IMG/VR virus record: IMGVR_UViG_3300008120_000038
Coordinates: 1 to 62,263 of that record
Direction: 5' to 3' (one strand)
DNA: 62,263 bases
Source: a virus
Below, in pieces: positions 26,282 through 36,402 of the stretch; the stretch's first letter is position 1, and every line of letters starts with the position of its first letter. Position numbers and translations under genes: made by a program. The notes beneath the pieces were generated by a model. The model ran no database searches. It was not told the origin of the DNA and saw only the letters and a program-made list of their open reading frames with translations.

Positions 26282-26908
26282 TTATGCCTCTTCTAAACTA
26301 AGTGTTACATTCCAAAGATCATGATTGCTTCCACCTCGGCGAACAACAGAGTAATTAAAACTTGAAAAATAAACTTCAATAACCTGGTTATATTGATTTA
26401 AATGTAAATATGGGTTATCAGTGTTTTCAAAATTTTTATATTTGTCATATGCTAAAAACATCCAAAATGATCCTTTGTGGTTTTCATACCAATCAAGAAG
26501 TTCTGATCCGCCTGCTCCTCCGTCAGCGGTATACGGGGCTGCATCAGTTATTGAATTTTGAAAAGAAAAATTAGGGTCAGAGTCATGTGATCTTGATGGC
26601 AAGTTAGTCCATGAAACAGACATTTGTAGTTTATCTGCAATGTGATATGATCTCATTCTTCCATTAATTGTTCTTTGACGTTGTTCAATTCTTTGTGAAG
26701 TAAAATCCATTTCATTACGATTATGGTCAGATAAAACTAAGAACTGATCAATTAGATTTGGGTTAGCATCTTCTGGGTAGTTTCCACCAACCTCATACCC
26801 AGTTGGAACATACAAACCGTCAACCAGTGTTCCAGGATTCTCAGACCACAAAATACCTTGAGGTCTTTGATATTTCCTTCTTTGAGTCATGTATGCTACT
26901 GTTGCCAT
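26282..26908 (-). CDS. Distal tail protein (putative)
   Basis: The 208-residue product lies directly after the tape measure and before the large tip protein, the canonical place of the Dit-like ring. Beta-rich segments such as LQMSVSWTNLPSRS and VYFSSFNYSVVRRGG with a C-terminal NVTLSLEEA fit this. Assignment is mainly positional. It overlaps the tape measure stop by one base. Confidence 0.65.
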   Translation of the reverse strand: MATVAYMTQRRKYQRPQGILWSENPGTLVDGLYVPTGYEVGGNYPEDANPNLIDQFLVLSDHNRNEMDFTSQRIEQRQRTINGRMRSYHIADKLQMSVSWTNLPSRSHDSDPNFSFQNSITDAAPYTADGGAGGSELLDWYENHKGSFWMFLAYDKYKNFENTDNPYLHLNQYNQVIEVYFSSFNYSVVRRGGSNHDLWNVTLSLEEA

Positions 26909-29900
26909 TACCTTTGTCCTCTAATTCTTTGGTTATCAATGTTTCTAATCTGAGTAATAACTGCCCTTGCAATATCATCTGTACTTGCATTAGTATTAGA
27001 AACGTTAACGTTTATACCATAATTATACACTGAGTTGGAGTTGTTATTTACTGATGCCACTGTTGACTTTCCAGACTGATAGGTTCCATCATTAATTGCC
27101 CTGAGATTATCAACACCAAACTTCTTTACGGCAAAGCGCTTGACAACAAATTCTCCTGGGGTAAGCATAGATGGCACTGTGTCAGTTCCACGAGAATATC
27201 CTCCGTTAGCAAAATACTTAGGTACCATTCCTCCAGATGCCAGGAATGCCATGCTGCTACTTCCGCCAGTTCTTCTATTATAATATGACTCAGTATTTGC
27301 TGCTTTTGCATATGCTGCTGCTCTTTCTGCTGCTGCTTTTTCTGCTGCAAATGCTATTGCCTGTCCAGTATATCGTGCAGATGATAAAACTCCTGCTGCT
27401 CCACCAAGGGCTTCTTTTGCTTCTGCATTATTCAATAGTGCTTCTGCCATTTTATTTGCAATAACTCCAGCAGTAAGAATGCCAGGATCTGCTCCTGTTT
27501 TTATTGAATTTATTAATTTATCAGTATCTTCTGTTACAGTTTTACGTACATCGTCAATGTTTCCTGGATTTCCTCCAGTACTTTGATTTGAAGCATTATT
27601 AGTCGCCGTACCTTTATCAGATGTTTTGGATTTTCCAGTTGCTGCACTTGCTGCTGCTGCAACTTTGACCCATGCTGCTTCAATTCCACCTACAGCAGAA
27701 ATTATTTCATTAATGTCTAAAACTTGTTGGTCAAGTGCATTATTAACAGTATCAACAGCAGTTTTAATTGCTTCATATTCTGCCTGAGTATATCCATTAA
27801 TCTCAAGCAATGCTTGTGCTTTTGCAATTTGTTGATCATGCGCTTCAACAATTTTATTTCTTGCATTAATTTCATCAGTCAATGCTTTTATTTGATTTTC
27901 TTCAATTGATGCAATTTTGTCAACTAGTTGCTGCCTTGTATATGTAATGCCGTTAATTGTAGTTGTAAGTGCTGCAATATCTTTAAGTTTTTGTTTTTCA
28001 AGAATATCTTTTCTTGTATTTAAAGCATCAATAGCCGATGATTCAGATGCTCTTGCTCTGTTTGAACGATACTGTTGTGCTGCCTGGGCTGCTGCTGCAA
28101 TGTCTCCAGAGGTAATTGCTCCTGCCAAATCAAGTTGATCTCTTTGCTGATTTGCAATTTCTTCATTGATTTGAGAAACCTTTTGTAATGCAGATATTTG
28201 CTCATCAATAAGAGTATTCTTTTGTGTATAAGAATCATTGATTGAACTTTCAAGTTTGTCCAACACAGTAAATCCATTATTTAATACGTCAACCTGTTCT
28301 TGCAATGCCTGCTTTGCATTTTCTCTTTCTTGAGTAATAACTTGATATTGCTCAACCGACATTCCATTTGCTTTTCTAAAACTAGCCATTCCCTTAGCAA
28401 TAATTTTTGCATTTTCAGCAGCAAACTTTTGTCCCATTTTATCTGATTCAGATTCTTGCAACTGCTGTAATTCAAATAGTAAGTCCTTATATTCTTTTGC
28501 AGACTTAATCATATTAGGGAATTCATCTTGTATCTTTCCAGTTGCGTCTAGTACATTTGCTGCCCAGTCTGACTTTCCAATAATCTGCAAAATTGTTTCA
28601 AATTCAATTCCAGAATCTTTTAACTTTTTAAATGCATCTATTTGCATTTTAATTTGAGAGTTTTCTTGGAATTGTTTTGCGGTAGTTTCTCTATTTAGTA
28701 AATCTCTTCTTTCTTTATTTATTGAAACAAGAGATTCAAGTTCTTCTTTTGAATAAATAACTCCATTAGCAATATCTCCTACTAAAGATTGATTCTTTAA
28801 TAAATCAAGTGTTTCTGCTGCAGTAAACTTATACTGCTTAGCAACATCAGTTAATCTCCAATATGCATTAACACGATCTCTGATTTCATCATTTGATTTC
28901 TTTTCATCTTCAATATATTGTCCAATAGTATTAGTTTTAAATGCACTATTGATATCAATAAAGTCTTGCTTTAGTCCAGTTATTCTTCCTTCTTTGCCAA
29001 CCTTAAATAATGTTTTTGCCCAAATATTAAATTGTTCTGGGTCCATGTTCATCAAAATTTCACGGAAGTCATCAGATAAGCCACCAACATTGCCAGCAAG
29101 AGCAAGTTGATCAATTTGCTTAATTGCACCTAGTTGTTTGTCAAGAGACTTATTGCTTTTTACGCTTCCCCCGCCTTGTCCAGAAATATCTCCGCTAAGG
29201 AATTTTTGGATTGACTTTAATGGATTTAAAGCATCTATTGATGAATCTTTTACAAGTTTAAGTTTTTGTGCAAGGTCAACTAGCCAGGAGTTATCTTTCT
29301 TGGTTCCTTCACCACCTGCTGCTCCCCCACCTGACTTAGATGTGCTTGGTATAGAGGTTCCAAATATTTCAATCATTGCAATTTCTTCTGCTTTTGTTCT
29401 TATCTGTGGATTATTTTTTGCAAAAGAGTCAAGTGCAGACTTAGTAATTTTTCTTGCTTTTGGATTTGCTTTTCTATATGCAGCAAGAACTTCTCTATTT
29501 ACGACAGTATCAAAAGAGTCTGACTTATTCAATGCTCCTAAAGTTATCATTGCTTGGAATTGTAACTCTTTAGGAAGTTTAGAAAGAGTTGTCCAACTTT
29601 CAATTGCTTTATCAAGAGTTAGATTATTTCCTGGTCCACCAGACTTTTGTTGTAAATCTACTAAAGCCTTAAGGTCAATTTTTCCATTAGGAAAAGCCTT
29701 CTTTAAAGAACCAACTTCTTTTCCAAGTCTCTTTAATGTAGGAATATCATCTTTCTGTGTTTCAAGATCTATTTCAATTCCTATGTAATCTGGAATCTTT
29801 ATAAGTTCTTCAAGTCCAGAATATATATCGTTGGCAGATGCTTCATCTAAATTCTTAATTGCAAAAAGAATATTTTTTTGATTATTTACATTTGGAATAA

Positions 29901-32900
29901 ATTCCAAAATAGTTGCAAGTCTTCCTAAGCCTTCTGTTCCTTGAACATTTAGTATTGTATTAATTGTTCTATCAATATTCTTTTCGCCTGTAGCAAGAAG
30001 TGTTGTTGTTAATGCTTTTGCCTGAGTCACTGTCATTTGATCAGAATTAACTAAAGTCATTATTTCAATTTGTGCTTTTGCAGTTGTTCCTTCTAGTTGT
30101 TTTGTGAGTGATTCTGCTTGAGCCTTTTGGTATGGATCATCCTTAAACTTATTCAATAGTTGCTGCTTAAATGCTCCAGCATATTTATTTTTGCCTTCTT
30201 GTGTTCCTATTTGGTCAATATAGTCTGCAGCAGTTTTTGCTTGTGCTGCTTGGCTTGCTCTTAGTGTTGCAAGCGCTGAAGCCTTTTTGCCTTCAATTCT
30301 TGTAATTTCTACTTCAACTGCTGCTCTTTCTGCTTCTGTTTTTGCAAGTTTTTTCTTTACTTCAAGATTTGCAAGGGCAACATCATATTCTTTTGTTACT
30401 GCATCAATTCCTTGCTGTCCAGCCAATATATTTTGGGTTACTATTCCAGCAAGAGTTCCTGCATTCTTTGCAATAAACTTCTTTTCTTCTCCCTGTTGCC
30501 ACTTTCTTAATAGCCACTCTGCTGTGCTTGTTATGGCAAGTGATCCTGCTGCTGCGATCAGTGCAGGTGATGCTGCTCCTGCTGTTCCTGCGGTTGCTGC
30601 TGCTGTTCCAGCAGTTGCTGCAGCAGTTGCTGCTCTTGCAGTTCTAACTGTATTTAAAATCTTTATAAAACTTGCACTTCCAACAGTTGCTGCCAAACCT
30701 TGCATTTGTGCAGTTTCGCTCCAGTTTATTGGATTACCAAGTATTGCACCGCCTGGTTGTTCATTAGCACGATTTCCTCCAACACCCTTTAACGGATTCA
30801 GTTTAATGTCTGGGCCAATTCCCTTATTTACATCTGTAATTGCTTTTTGATAATTTAAGAATATTGCTTCTTGTAAAGTTTTTCCTTCTGAAATAAGTTT
30901 TACCTGAACAGACAATGGATCTGTTACTAGGTTTTCTCCATTAGGTCCTAGAATTTCTGTTAATTTGCCACGCACATTCATCTCTAGTCTTGCATCTTTT
31001 AGATCTCTTGTTAGTTTAATTGCAATTGATTGAGCCTGTTCTGGGGTTATTACACCCTGTTGTACTGCCGTTGCTAATTGTGAGGCTACTATGCTTGCTG
31101 CTTGAGCAGTTCCAGATTCTCCAAGAGTTTTTATTGTGCTATCAAAATTTGCCTTAAATTGTTTTCCTGCTTCAGAGTTTAAGAAATTAGTTCCATAGTC
31201 CATTGAGACTGGGGTAATTTCCTTTGTTCTTCCTTCTCTTTGTGCTGCTGCTACTTGTCCCACAGAAACCTTTTGAGTATATCGTCCTAAAGCCTCAAGA
31301 TTTTCTGTAGTCATTACCATTGCTTTTGCTTGTTTTTCACCATCAACTAACGACTGTTTAATTTGACTTGATTGCATTTTAAATACTGCTGAAAGACCAA
31401 TCAACGATGTTGCTAAAATTTTAATAGGGCTATTAATTAATGGAAGAAGCATAGGAAGCATAGAAAGCATCATTATCTTATCCATGTTTTGTGCAACACC
31501 ACTATCTGGATTCTTTGCTGCATATGCTCCTGCTACCATAGGAACCATCATGGCTGCCATACCGACACCCATCATTCTTTGACTTCGCTCCATACGCATT
31601 GCCTGTCTTGCATTTGTTCTTTGTGCTGCAGTTAATCTGGCTCCAGTTTCATCTACTTGAGGTACCCTGGAATACCCAGTCATAAATCCTCTAAAACCTC
31701 TTGTCTTGTCAGTTCCAAAATCTTTTGTTGTTTGTGTTGCTGTTTGTCCAAGTTGAGCAACTTTTGGTGTTGTTTTGTTTAACTGTGAAGCAAATCTATC
31801 AATTCTATCCCCAAGTTTTTTAACTCTTGGTTTATCAAAGAATTTGTCAATTGCTCTTCCAACTCTATCATTTGAAGAAGATGTTGGGCTTATTGGGTCT
31901 CCCCAATCGTCAGTATATTTACCGCCTGGCCTTAATGATGCTGGAACACCAAACCCAGGACCATTTTCAAAACCAGGTATTTGGTTTGACATAATTCCAG
32001 ATATAAGACCGCTATATTTTTTACTTTGCTTTGCAGGAATTACCGCTTCACCAGGAGCAAGCATTGCAGGCTGAATGTCTCCCGCTCCCTTTGGACCAGG
32101 AACTGACAAAATTCCATTAGAAAGCATAAGCAATTCATCTTGCCTTGTCTTATACTTTTCATAAAAACCATCTCTAATTCTTTTTTCTAAAGCAAGCATT
32201 CCATACTTATCAAAAGAATTTGGATTCTTTTTTGATCTTAATTCTTGAAGAAATGACTCTGCTTCTCTTCTAGTAGAGATGTGTGTTCTATTTCCATTAT
32301 AAAGATACACAAGATTCATTTGGTTTGTATCTTCAAAAAGATTAGATGCTACATCTTGATCTGCACTTCTTTTATTAGTTTTTGCTGCTTCTCCATGGCT
32401 TAGTGCTGGAGAAAGTCTAAACATTCCTCTATCTTGTTTTTCTGCAAGAATATCTTTAAGTCTTCTTCCTTCAATTTTTGCAGCAGGAGCAGTAAGTTTA
32501 ACTAAATCATCCATAGTCATTGATGGATTATTTCTAATATACTCTTCTTCTTCCTTAAAGTATTTCTGTAATGCTAAGAATTCTTTCTTTTGAATATATC
32601 GTGTTCTGCGTGATTTTGCTGCTGAAGAAACAGCACTAGTTCTTTTTCCACCAAGAGTTGAACTAAAAATTTTACTTGCTGTTAGATCTTGTGCATTTTT
32701 TCTTGAAAGTAAGTCTGTTACATTTCTTAGCAAAATTTCATCACTATTATTTGTGTTCTTTGCTTTGAACTTACCATAGTTTTCATTATATTTTGCTTGG
32801 TCTTTTACAGAATTAAACTTTCTGGTAAACAACAAATCTCCATTAAAGAAAACATCAGTTAACTTTGGATCTTTTGCATTTGGTCTAAAGAAAAACGGTG

Positions 32901-35253
32901 TCATTGACGAAACATTTGATCTTGGCATAACCTGTGCAATATCTCCACCAGGAAGAGGTTTAAACCTAGTAACTCCTAATGCCCTAACAGAACCTGGAGA
33001 AGTTAAATCTATTTTTGGTTCAAAAACTTTTGCTGCAGGACCAAATATTGCAGAACCAGTTACCTTTGGTGGTGTCCAGAATCCTGGTCCACTTGCAAAT
33101 CCTGGAACATTATCACTAATAATTTGAGAAATAAAACCACCATACTTAGCGGTTTGTTTTGCTGGAATGACTGATTCTCCAGGTGACAACATCGCTGGAA
33201 CAATATCTCCTGCTCCTCTTGGTCCTGGAACACTTTCTGTTCCTTTTGCAAATCGTTTTGGAGCAATTCCTCTTGGAACAAATAGCCCACTGTTGTTTGC
33301 TGCAAATGAACTCATTGATGTATTTGCTTGACGATATACTGACATCAATGCACCAAGTGACTGTGCCTCTAATCTATATGCTGCAGATAGTGCTTCATGC
33401 TTTGTATAAAGTGCATTGGTTATAGATGCATTTTCTAGTTCTTCTTGTGATAAGTATTGTGTTTTTAGTGCAACATCCTGTGATCCATATGCAAGTTGCT
33501 GATAACCCTTACGCATTAAGTTAAACAGTTTTAGCATATTTGCAATACCGTTGGCAACAAGACCTACGGTCATCAAGAGAACTGGGCCAATGCCACCTAT
33601 TGCAGTGATCATTAGCCCTGCAAACTTTTTAACACCTTCTGGCAAAGTAGAAAATCTATCAAGAATTTTTTGGAAAAACTCTGCAATAGGAATTACCATT
33701 TTTGCAAACATTTCTCCTATTGGAGCCATGGCAACCTTAAGTCTTTCAGCAGCCTGTGCAAGTTTATTCATTGCAGAATCTGCTTGGGTTTTCTTTTCAC
33801 GTTCTGTAAGTATTGCAAGTTCTTCTGCGCTGGCTGTTGTTAGTTGCAAAACTCTGGCTGCCTGAGATCCTTCTTTTGTAAGGTTATTAAGAAGTGTACT
33901 CATTCTTGCAAATTGATACTTACCAAAAACCTTTTCAACTACTTGCGCTCTCTGCAAGTCTGTCAGTGGCTTTAATGCATTTGCAAAACCAACTACAGTA
34001 TTTCTTAAGTTACCTTGATTTGCTTCAACTATACCCTTAATACTTATTCCATATTGTCCTGCTGCTTTAGTCGCTGCTTTTGTTGGGTTAATTAAAGATG
34101 CAAGACCTGACTTAAGTGCGTTAGCACCTTGTTCTGCAGAAATTCCACCTTCTTTCATTGCAGTCATAAAATATGTTAAGTCTTTAACATCTCCACCAAG
34201 TGCTTTTACGATTGGAGCAACTCTTGGGATTGCCTCTGAAACATCTTCCAAACTTAATACAGTTTGGTTTTCTGTAGCATTCAAGAAGTCAATTGTTTTT
34301 TTAAGTTCTGACCCTCTAATATCAAAAGCATTTTGCAAAGATATTGTTGTATTAAGTGCTTGCTCTTGTGTAATACCACCAAGAACTGCTAGGTCTGTAG
34401 TCTGCCTTACAATGTTTTTAAGATTTTCTCCAGTGTTACCCATTGCTGCTGCATCAGCAGCCATTTTAATTGTATCTGAAACTTTAACTCCATAAGCAGT
34501 ATATTCATTTGCAAGTGCACGAATGTCTTTTAGTGCTTTTGCAGACTCACCACTTTCTGTGTATATATCTCCATATACCTTTTTAAATCTAATAACCTGT
34601 GTTTCAAGTTCTTTAAATGTTTTTATTGCTGATCCAGCAAACATGGCTAATGGTATTGTAAAACCAACCATCAACTGACGACCAGCCCACTGGGTATTCT
34701 TACCAAAGTTTAATAGTTTTGTTGAACCATCATCAATAAGTTTATTTAGTACTTGGTGACGTTGAGTAGCCAACATTAAACTAGTAGTTAAATCATTATA
34801 ATTTAATGTTTTTGGCCTAAACCTCATTGAGTTCATTGCGCCCTGAGCGTCACGACCCAACTGAACATATTGCTGCTGAAGTGTTTTTACACGATTATCT
34901 ATTAACTTACTTACAGTGCTAAATTCGCTACCAAAAAACTTACCGAAAGTTTTTGTAGAAGCCATTCCATATCTGTAATATTCTTTAAGAGATAACTTTC
35001 CCTTATCAAGACTATTAGCAAACTGTTCTGTAGCACTGCTCATCTTCATTGTTGATGCAGTCCAGAGTCCAGTTGCATTAACGTTGTGCATTAATGACTG
35101 GGCATATCTGCCTTGCTCACGAGCAGCAGTTGAGGTGCCAGTAATCATGGCACGGTTAAGGGCAGTTAACTCTTTTTCTAAGGCACGAAGTTGTGCCATG
35201 GCTTGAGTTGTATCAATACCTATAAAAATATTGGTATTAGTATCTCCTGCCAT
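26908..35253 (-). CDS. Tape measure protein
   Basis: The 2781-residue protein sets tail length and is probably ejected during infection. Residues about 200-420 match the conserved tape-measure core (ETQVIRFKKVYGD, DLAVLGGITQEQALN, AMKEGGISAEQGANALKSGL). Hydrophobic segments occur near 540-575 (MITAIGGIGPVLLMTVGLV), 1227-1291 and an Ala-rich stretch near 1535-1575. Three copies of the motif 'VPGP-GAGD-PAML-PGE-VI' occur near 672-731, 1051-1110 and 2686-2730 (last as GTDTVPSMLTPGEFVV). The roughly 320 residues between the first two copies look like an inserted, charged, globular domain. Long coiled coils fill the C-terminal third. Start at 35253 is supported by AGGAGG. Confidence 0.95.
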   Translation of the reverse strand: MAGDTNTNIFIGIDTTQAMAQLRALEKELTALNRAMITGTSTAAREQGRYAQSLMHNVNATGLWTASTMKMSSATEQFANSLDKGKLSLKEYYRYGMASTKTFGKFFGSEFSTVSKLIDNRVKTLQQQYVQLGRDAQGAMNSMRFRPKTLNYNDLTTSLMLATQRHQVLNKLIDDGSTKLLNFGKNTQWAGRQLMVGFTIPLAMFAGSAIKTFKELETQVIRFKKVYGDIYTESGESAKALKDIRALANEYTAYGVKVSDTIKMAADAAAMGNTGENLKNIVRQTTDLAVLGGITQEQALNTTISLQNAFDIRGSELKKTIDFLNATENQTVLSLEDVSEAIPRVAPIVKALGGDVKDLTYFMTAMKEGGISAEQGANALKSGLASLINPTKAATKAAGQYGISIKGIVEANQGNLRNTVVGFANALKPLTDLQRAQVVEKVFGKYQFARMSTLLNNLTKEGSQAARVLQLTTASAEELAILTEREKKTQADSAMNKLAQAAERLKVAMAPIGEMFAKMVIPIAEFFQKILDRFSTLPEGVKKFAGLMITAIGGIGPVLLMTVGLVANGIANMLKLFNLMRKGYQQLAYGSQDVALKTQYLSQEELENASITNALYTKHEALSAAYRLEAQSLGALMSVYRQANTSMSSFAANNSGLFVPRGIAPKRFAKGTESVPGPRGAGDIVPAMLSPGESVIPAKQTAKYGGFISQIISDNVPGFASGPGFWTPPKVTGSAIFGPAAKVFEPKIDLTSPGSVRALGVTRFKPLPGGDIAQVMPRSNVSSMTPFFFRPNAKDPKLTDVFFNGDLLFTRKFNSVKDQAKYNENYGKFKAKNTNNSDEILLRNVTDLLSRKNAQDLTASKIFSSTLGGKRTSAVSSAAKSRRTRYIQKKEFLALQKYFKEEEEYIRNNPSMTMDDLVKLTAPAAKIEGRRLKDILAEKQDRGMFRLSPALSHGEAAKTNKRSADQDVASNLFEDTNQMNLVYLYNGNRTHISTRREAESFLQELRSKKNPNSFDKYGMLALEKRIRDGFYEKYKTRQDELLMLSNGILSVPGPKGAGDIQPAMLAPGEAVIPAKQSKKYSGLISGIMSNQIPGFENGPGFGVPASLRPGGKYTDDWGDPISPTSSSNDRVGRAIDKFFDKPRVKKLGDRIDRFASQLNKTTPKVAQLGQTATQTTKDFGTDKTRGFRGFMTGYSRVPQVDETGARLTAAQRTNARQAMRMERSQRMMGVGMAAMMVPMVAGAYAAKNPDSGVAQNMDKIMMLSMLPMLLPLINSPIKILATSLIGLSAVFKMQSSQIKQSLVDGEKQAKAMVMTTENLEALGRYTQKVSVGQVAAAQREGRTKEITPVSMDYGTNFLNSEAGKQFKANFDSTIKTLGESGTAQAASIVASQLATAVQQGVITPEQAQSIAIKLTRDLKDARLEMNVRGKLTEILGPNGENLVTDPLSVQVKLISEGKTLQEAIFLNYQKAITDVNKGIGPDIKLNPLKGVGGNRANEQPGGAILGNPINWSETAQMQGLAATVGSASFIKILNTVRTARAATAAATAGTAAATAGTAGAASPALIAAAGSLAITSTAEWLLRKWQQGEEKKFIAKNAGTLAGIVTQNILAGQQGIDAVTKEYDVALANLEVKKKLAKTEAERAAVEVEITRIEGKKASALATLRASQAAQAKTAADYIDQIGTQEGKNKYAGAFKQQLLNKFKDDPYQKAQAESLTKQLEGTTAKAQIEIMTLVNSDQMTVTQAKALTTTLLATGEKNIDRTINTILNVQGTEGLGRLATILEFIPNVNNQKNILFAIKNLDEASANDIYSGLEELIKIPDYIGIEIDLETQKDDIPTLKRLGKEVGSLKKAFPNGKIDLKALVDLQQKSGGPGNNLTLDKAIESWTTLSKLPKELQFQAMITLGALNKSDSFDTVVNREVLAAYRKANPKARKITKSALDSFAKNNPQIRTKAEEIAMIEIFGTSIPSTSKSGGGAAGGEGTKKDNSWLVDLAQKLKLVKDSSIDALNPLKSIQKFLSGDISGQGGGSVKSNKSLDKQLGAIKQIDQLALAGNVGGLSDDFREILMNMDPEQFNIWAKTLFKVGKEGRITGLKQDFIDINSAFKTNTIGQYIEDEKKSNDEIRDRVNAYWRLTDVAKQYKFTAAETLDLLKNQSLVGDIANGVIYSKEELESLVSINKERRDLLNRETTAKQFQENSQIKMQIDAFKKLKDSGIEFETILQIIGKSDWAANVLDATGKIQDEFPNMIKSAKEYKDLLFELQQLQESESDKMGQKFAAENAKIIAKGMASFRKANGMSVEQYQVITQERENAKQALQEQVDVLNNGFTVLDKLESSINDSYTQKNTLIDEQISALQKVSQINEEIANQQRDQLDLAGAITSGDIAAAAQAAQQYRSNRARASESSAIDALNTRKDILEKQKLKDIAALTTTINGITYTRQQLVDKIASIEENQIKALTDEINARNKIVEAHDQQIAKAQALLEINGYTQAEYEAIKTAVDTVNNALDQQVLDINEIISAVGGIEAAWVKVAAAASAATGKSKTSDKGTATNNASNQSTGGNPGNIDDVRKTVTEDTDKLINSIKTGADPGILTAGVIANKMAEALLNNAEAKEALGGAAGVLSSARYTGQAIAFAAEKAAAERAAAYAKAANTESYYNRRTGGSSSMAFLASGGMVPKYFANGGYSRGTDTVPSMLTPGEFVVKRFAVKKFGVDNLRAINDGTYQSGKSTVASVNNNSNSVYNYGINVNVSNTNASTDDIARAVITQIRNIDNQRIRGQR

Positions 35254-35275
35254 TAACCGTAAGCCTCCTATTTAA

Positions 35276-35608
35276 TTATTCGTTTTGCGCTGATGAAAGT
35301 GCAATTAGTGCAGACTCAGTTAGATTAATTCCTGATGCTGCTTCAATGATTTGATATACGGTTGGAAGATCAATAATGTCCTCAAGTTTTGCAATGTCCC
35401 CCGCCACCTCTGGTGCATACTGCTTCATAGCAATTTGTACACACTCAATAAGAAGTGTCATTGACTTATCATTGTTATCTTGTACCTTTGCCAGACCTTC
35501 AAACTTCTTCATAAATTCACGAAGAAGAGAAATTTTTAGTGGTCTGATATTAACCTTAGTACCGTCAATCAAAACGATTGTTTTTTCTTCATTTACGGTA
35601 GTGCTCAT
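35276..35608 (-). CDS. Tail assembly chaperone, short form (G-like)
   Basis: The 110-residue product is paralogous to the first ~100 residues of the gene upstream. Shared blocks are PLKI, LR-FM, ECV-IAM-QY-PE, DLPTVY and A-GI. The usual phage solution makes long and short forms from one locus by frameshifting. Here the reading frame ends 22 nt before the tape measure gene, leaving no room for a frameshifted extension, so this gene makes only the short form. It has its own extended -10 promoter and a strong AGGAGGGG site, consistent with higher expression than the long form. Confidence 0.85.
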   Translation of the reverse strand: MSTTVNEEKTIVLIDGTKVNIRPLKISLLREFMKKFEGLAKVQDNNDKSMTLLIECVQIAMKQYAPEVAGDIAKLEDIIDLPTVYQIIEAASGINLTESALIALSSAQNE

Positions 35609-35638
35609 CTATTTTACCCCTCCTATAAGGTTAAGTTA

Positions 35639-35647
35639 ATTATAGCA
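35639..35647 (-). promoter_or_regulatory. Extended -10 promoter (TGCTATAAT)
   Basis: The motif lies over the last codons of the long chaperone gene (GTT ATG CTA TAA). It would give a leader of about 25 nt containing AGGAGGGG for the short chaperone at 35608. Confidence 0.65.
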
Positions 35648-36356
35648 TAACAGAAGGGTCTTTTAGGTCTTCATAATCTAAGCCTAAGCCAATACCAAAT
35701 CCAGCCTTTTGTGCATTAACTCCCTGCAGTGCCAAAACATCATTGGAATCATCTGTAGCACCTTTAGAAAATACTCTTGCTTTTAGGTCATCCCATTCTT
35801 TTTGTCCCTTTGTTTCTCCAGCCTGGGAATCAATATCTACTCCTTGAATTGCTGCCATAAACTTTTTTTCTTGATAACTTAATTCTCTAATTGCAGACAT
35901 TGTTGCTACTAGTTCAGGCATTGATAAATTTCTTTCTAATTGGTCATAATCTTTCCAAATTCCCAACGTAAAAATTTCAGACTCAAGTTTAGCAAGATCT
36001 AGGTCTTTCCATGATGTTTTTTCATCTGACTTTATTGCCTGATCTTTTACATTTTCTTCTGAATTACTACTTACTTCTATTCCACCAGCAATATCTAAAA
36101 CTTTATATACAGTTGGAAGGTCCATGTTGTCTTCAATAAGTTCTGTTGATGTTGATATTTCTGGGCAATACTGCTCCATTGCTATTCTTACGCATTCAAC
36201 CAAAATAGATATGGCTTCATCTTCTGTACTTGACTCATTAACTTTATGGAAACAATCCATAAAATCTCTTAGGTATTTTATTTTTAATGGACCAAGTTCA
36301 AGTTCTCTGCCATTAATTAACTTTATTTTTTGTACATTATATATTCTAGTAGCCAT
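35640..36356 (-). CDS. Tail assembly chaperone, long form (GT-like, unframeshifted)
   Basis: The product is about 238 residues. Residues 1-100 are the G-like domain shared with the following gene. A charged linker leads to a T-like domain with FTLGIWKDYDQLERNLSMPE and LVATMSAIRELSYQEKKFM, the typical C-terminal part of actinophage chaperones normally reached by frameshifting. Here both parts are in one uninterrupted frame. The start is set at ATG 36356 (MATRIYN), not the in-frame start at 36386, because the extended -10 (36363-36371) lies between them and puts this ATG exactly 6 nt after the -10, predicting a leaderless message. Confidence 0.85.
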   Translation of the reverse strand: MATRIYNVQKIKLINGRELELGPLKIKYLRDFMDCFHKVNESSTEDEAISILVECVRIAMEQYCPEISTSTELIEDNMDLPTVYKVLDIAGGIEVSSNSEENVKDQAIKSDEKTSWKDLDLAKLESEIFTLGIWKDYDQLERNLSMPELVATMSAIRELSYQEKKFMAAIQGVDIDSQAGETKGQKEWDDLKARVFSKGATDDSNDVLALQGVNAQKAGFGIGLGLDYEDLKDPSVML

Positions 36357-36362
36357 TATTTC

Positions 36363-36371
36363 ATTATACCA
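36363..36371 (-). promoter_or_regulatory. Extended -10 promoter (TGGTATAAT), predicted leaderless start
   Basis: TGGTATAAT on the minus strand is followed by exactly 6 nt and the ATG at 36356. Transcription at the usual 6-7 nt distance would begin at or next to the A of the start codon. It follows immediately after a terminator. Confidence 0.75.
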
Positions 36372-36402
36372 AACAACAAAGCCCACCTCCGAAGAGATGG
36401 GC
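36371..36402 (-). terminator. Rho-independent terminator with UUCG loop after tail tube gene
   Basis: GCCCATCTC and GAGGTGGGC pair over 9 bp (one G-U) around a TTCG tetraloop (36390-36393), followed on the minus strand by TTTGTTGTTT. It ends the highly expressed tail tube message 20 nt after its stop. Confidence 0.88.

Noticed and set aside
29138-30850. Long plus-strand open frames (29138-29788, 30287-30850)
   Set aside because: Both are antisense to the tape measure, with compositions (Ser/Phe/Ala-rich) typical of reversed Ala/Lys/Glu codons and no ribosome-binding site or domain.
35276-35300. Frameshift site (CAAAACG) at the end of the short chaperone
   Set aside because: The only sequence beyond the stop before the tape measure is 22 nt. 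The extended form is supplied by the upstream paralog.
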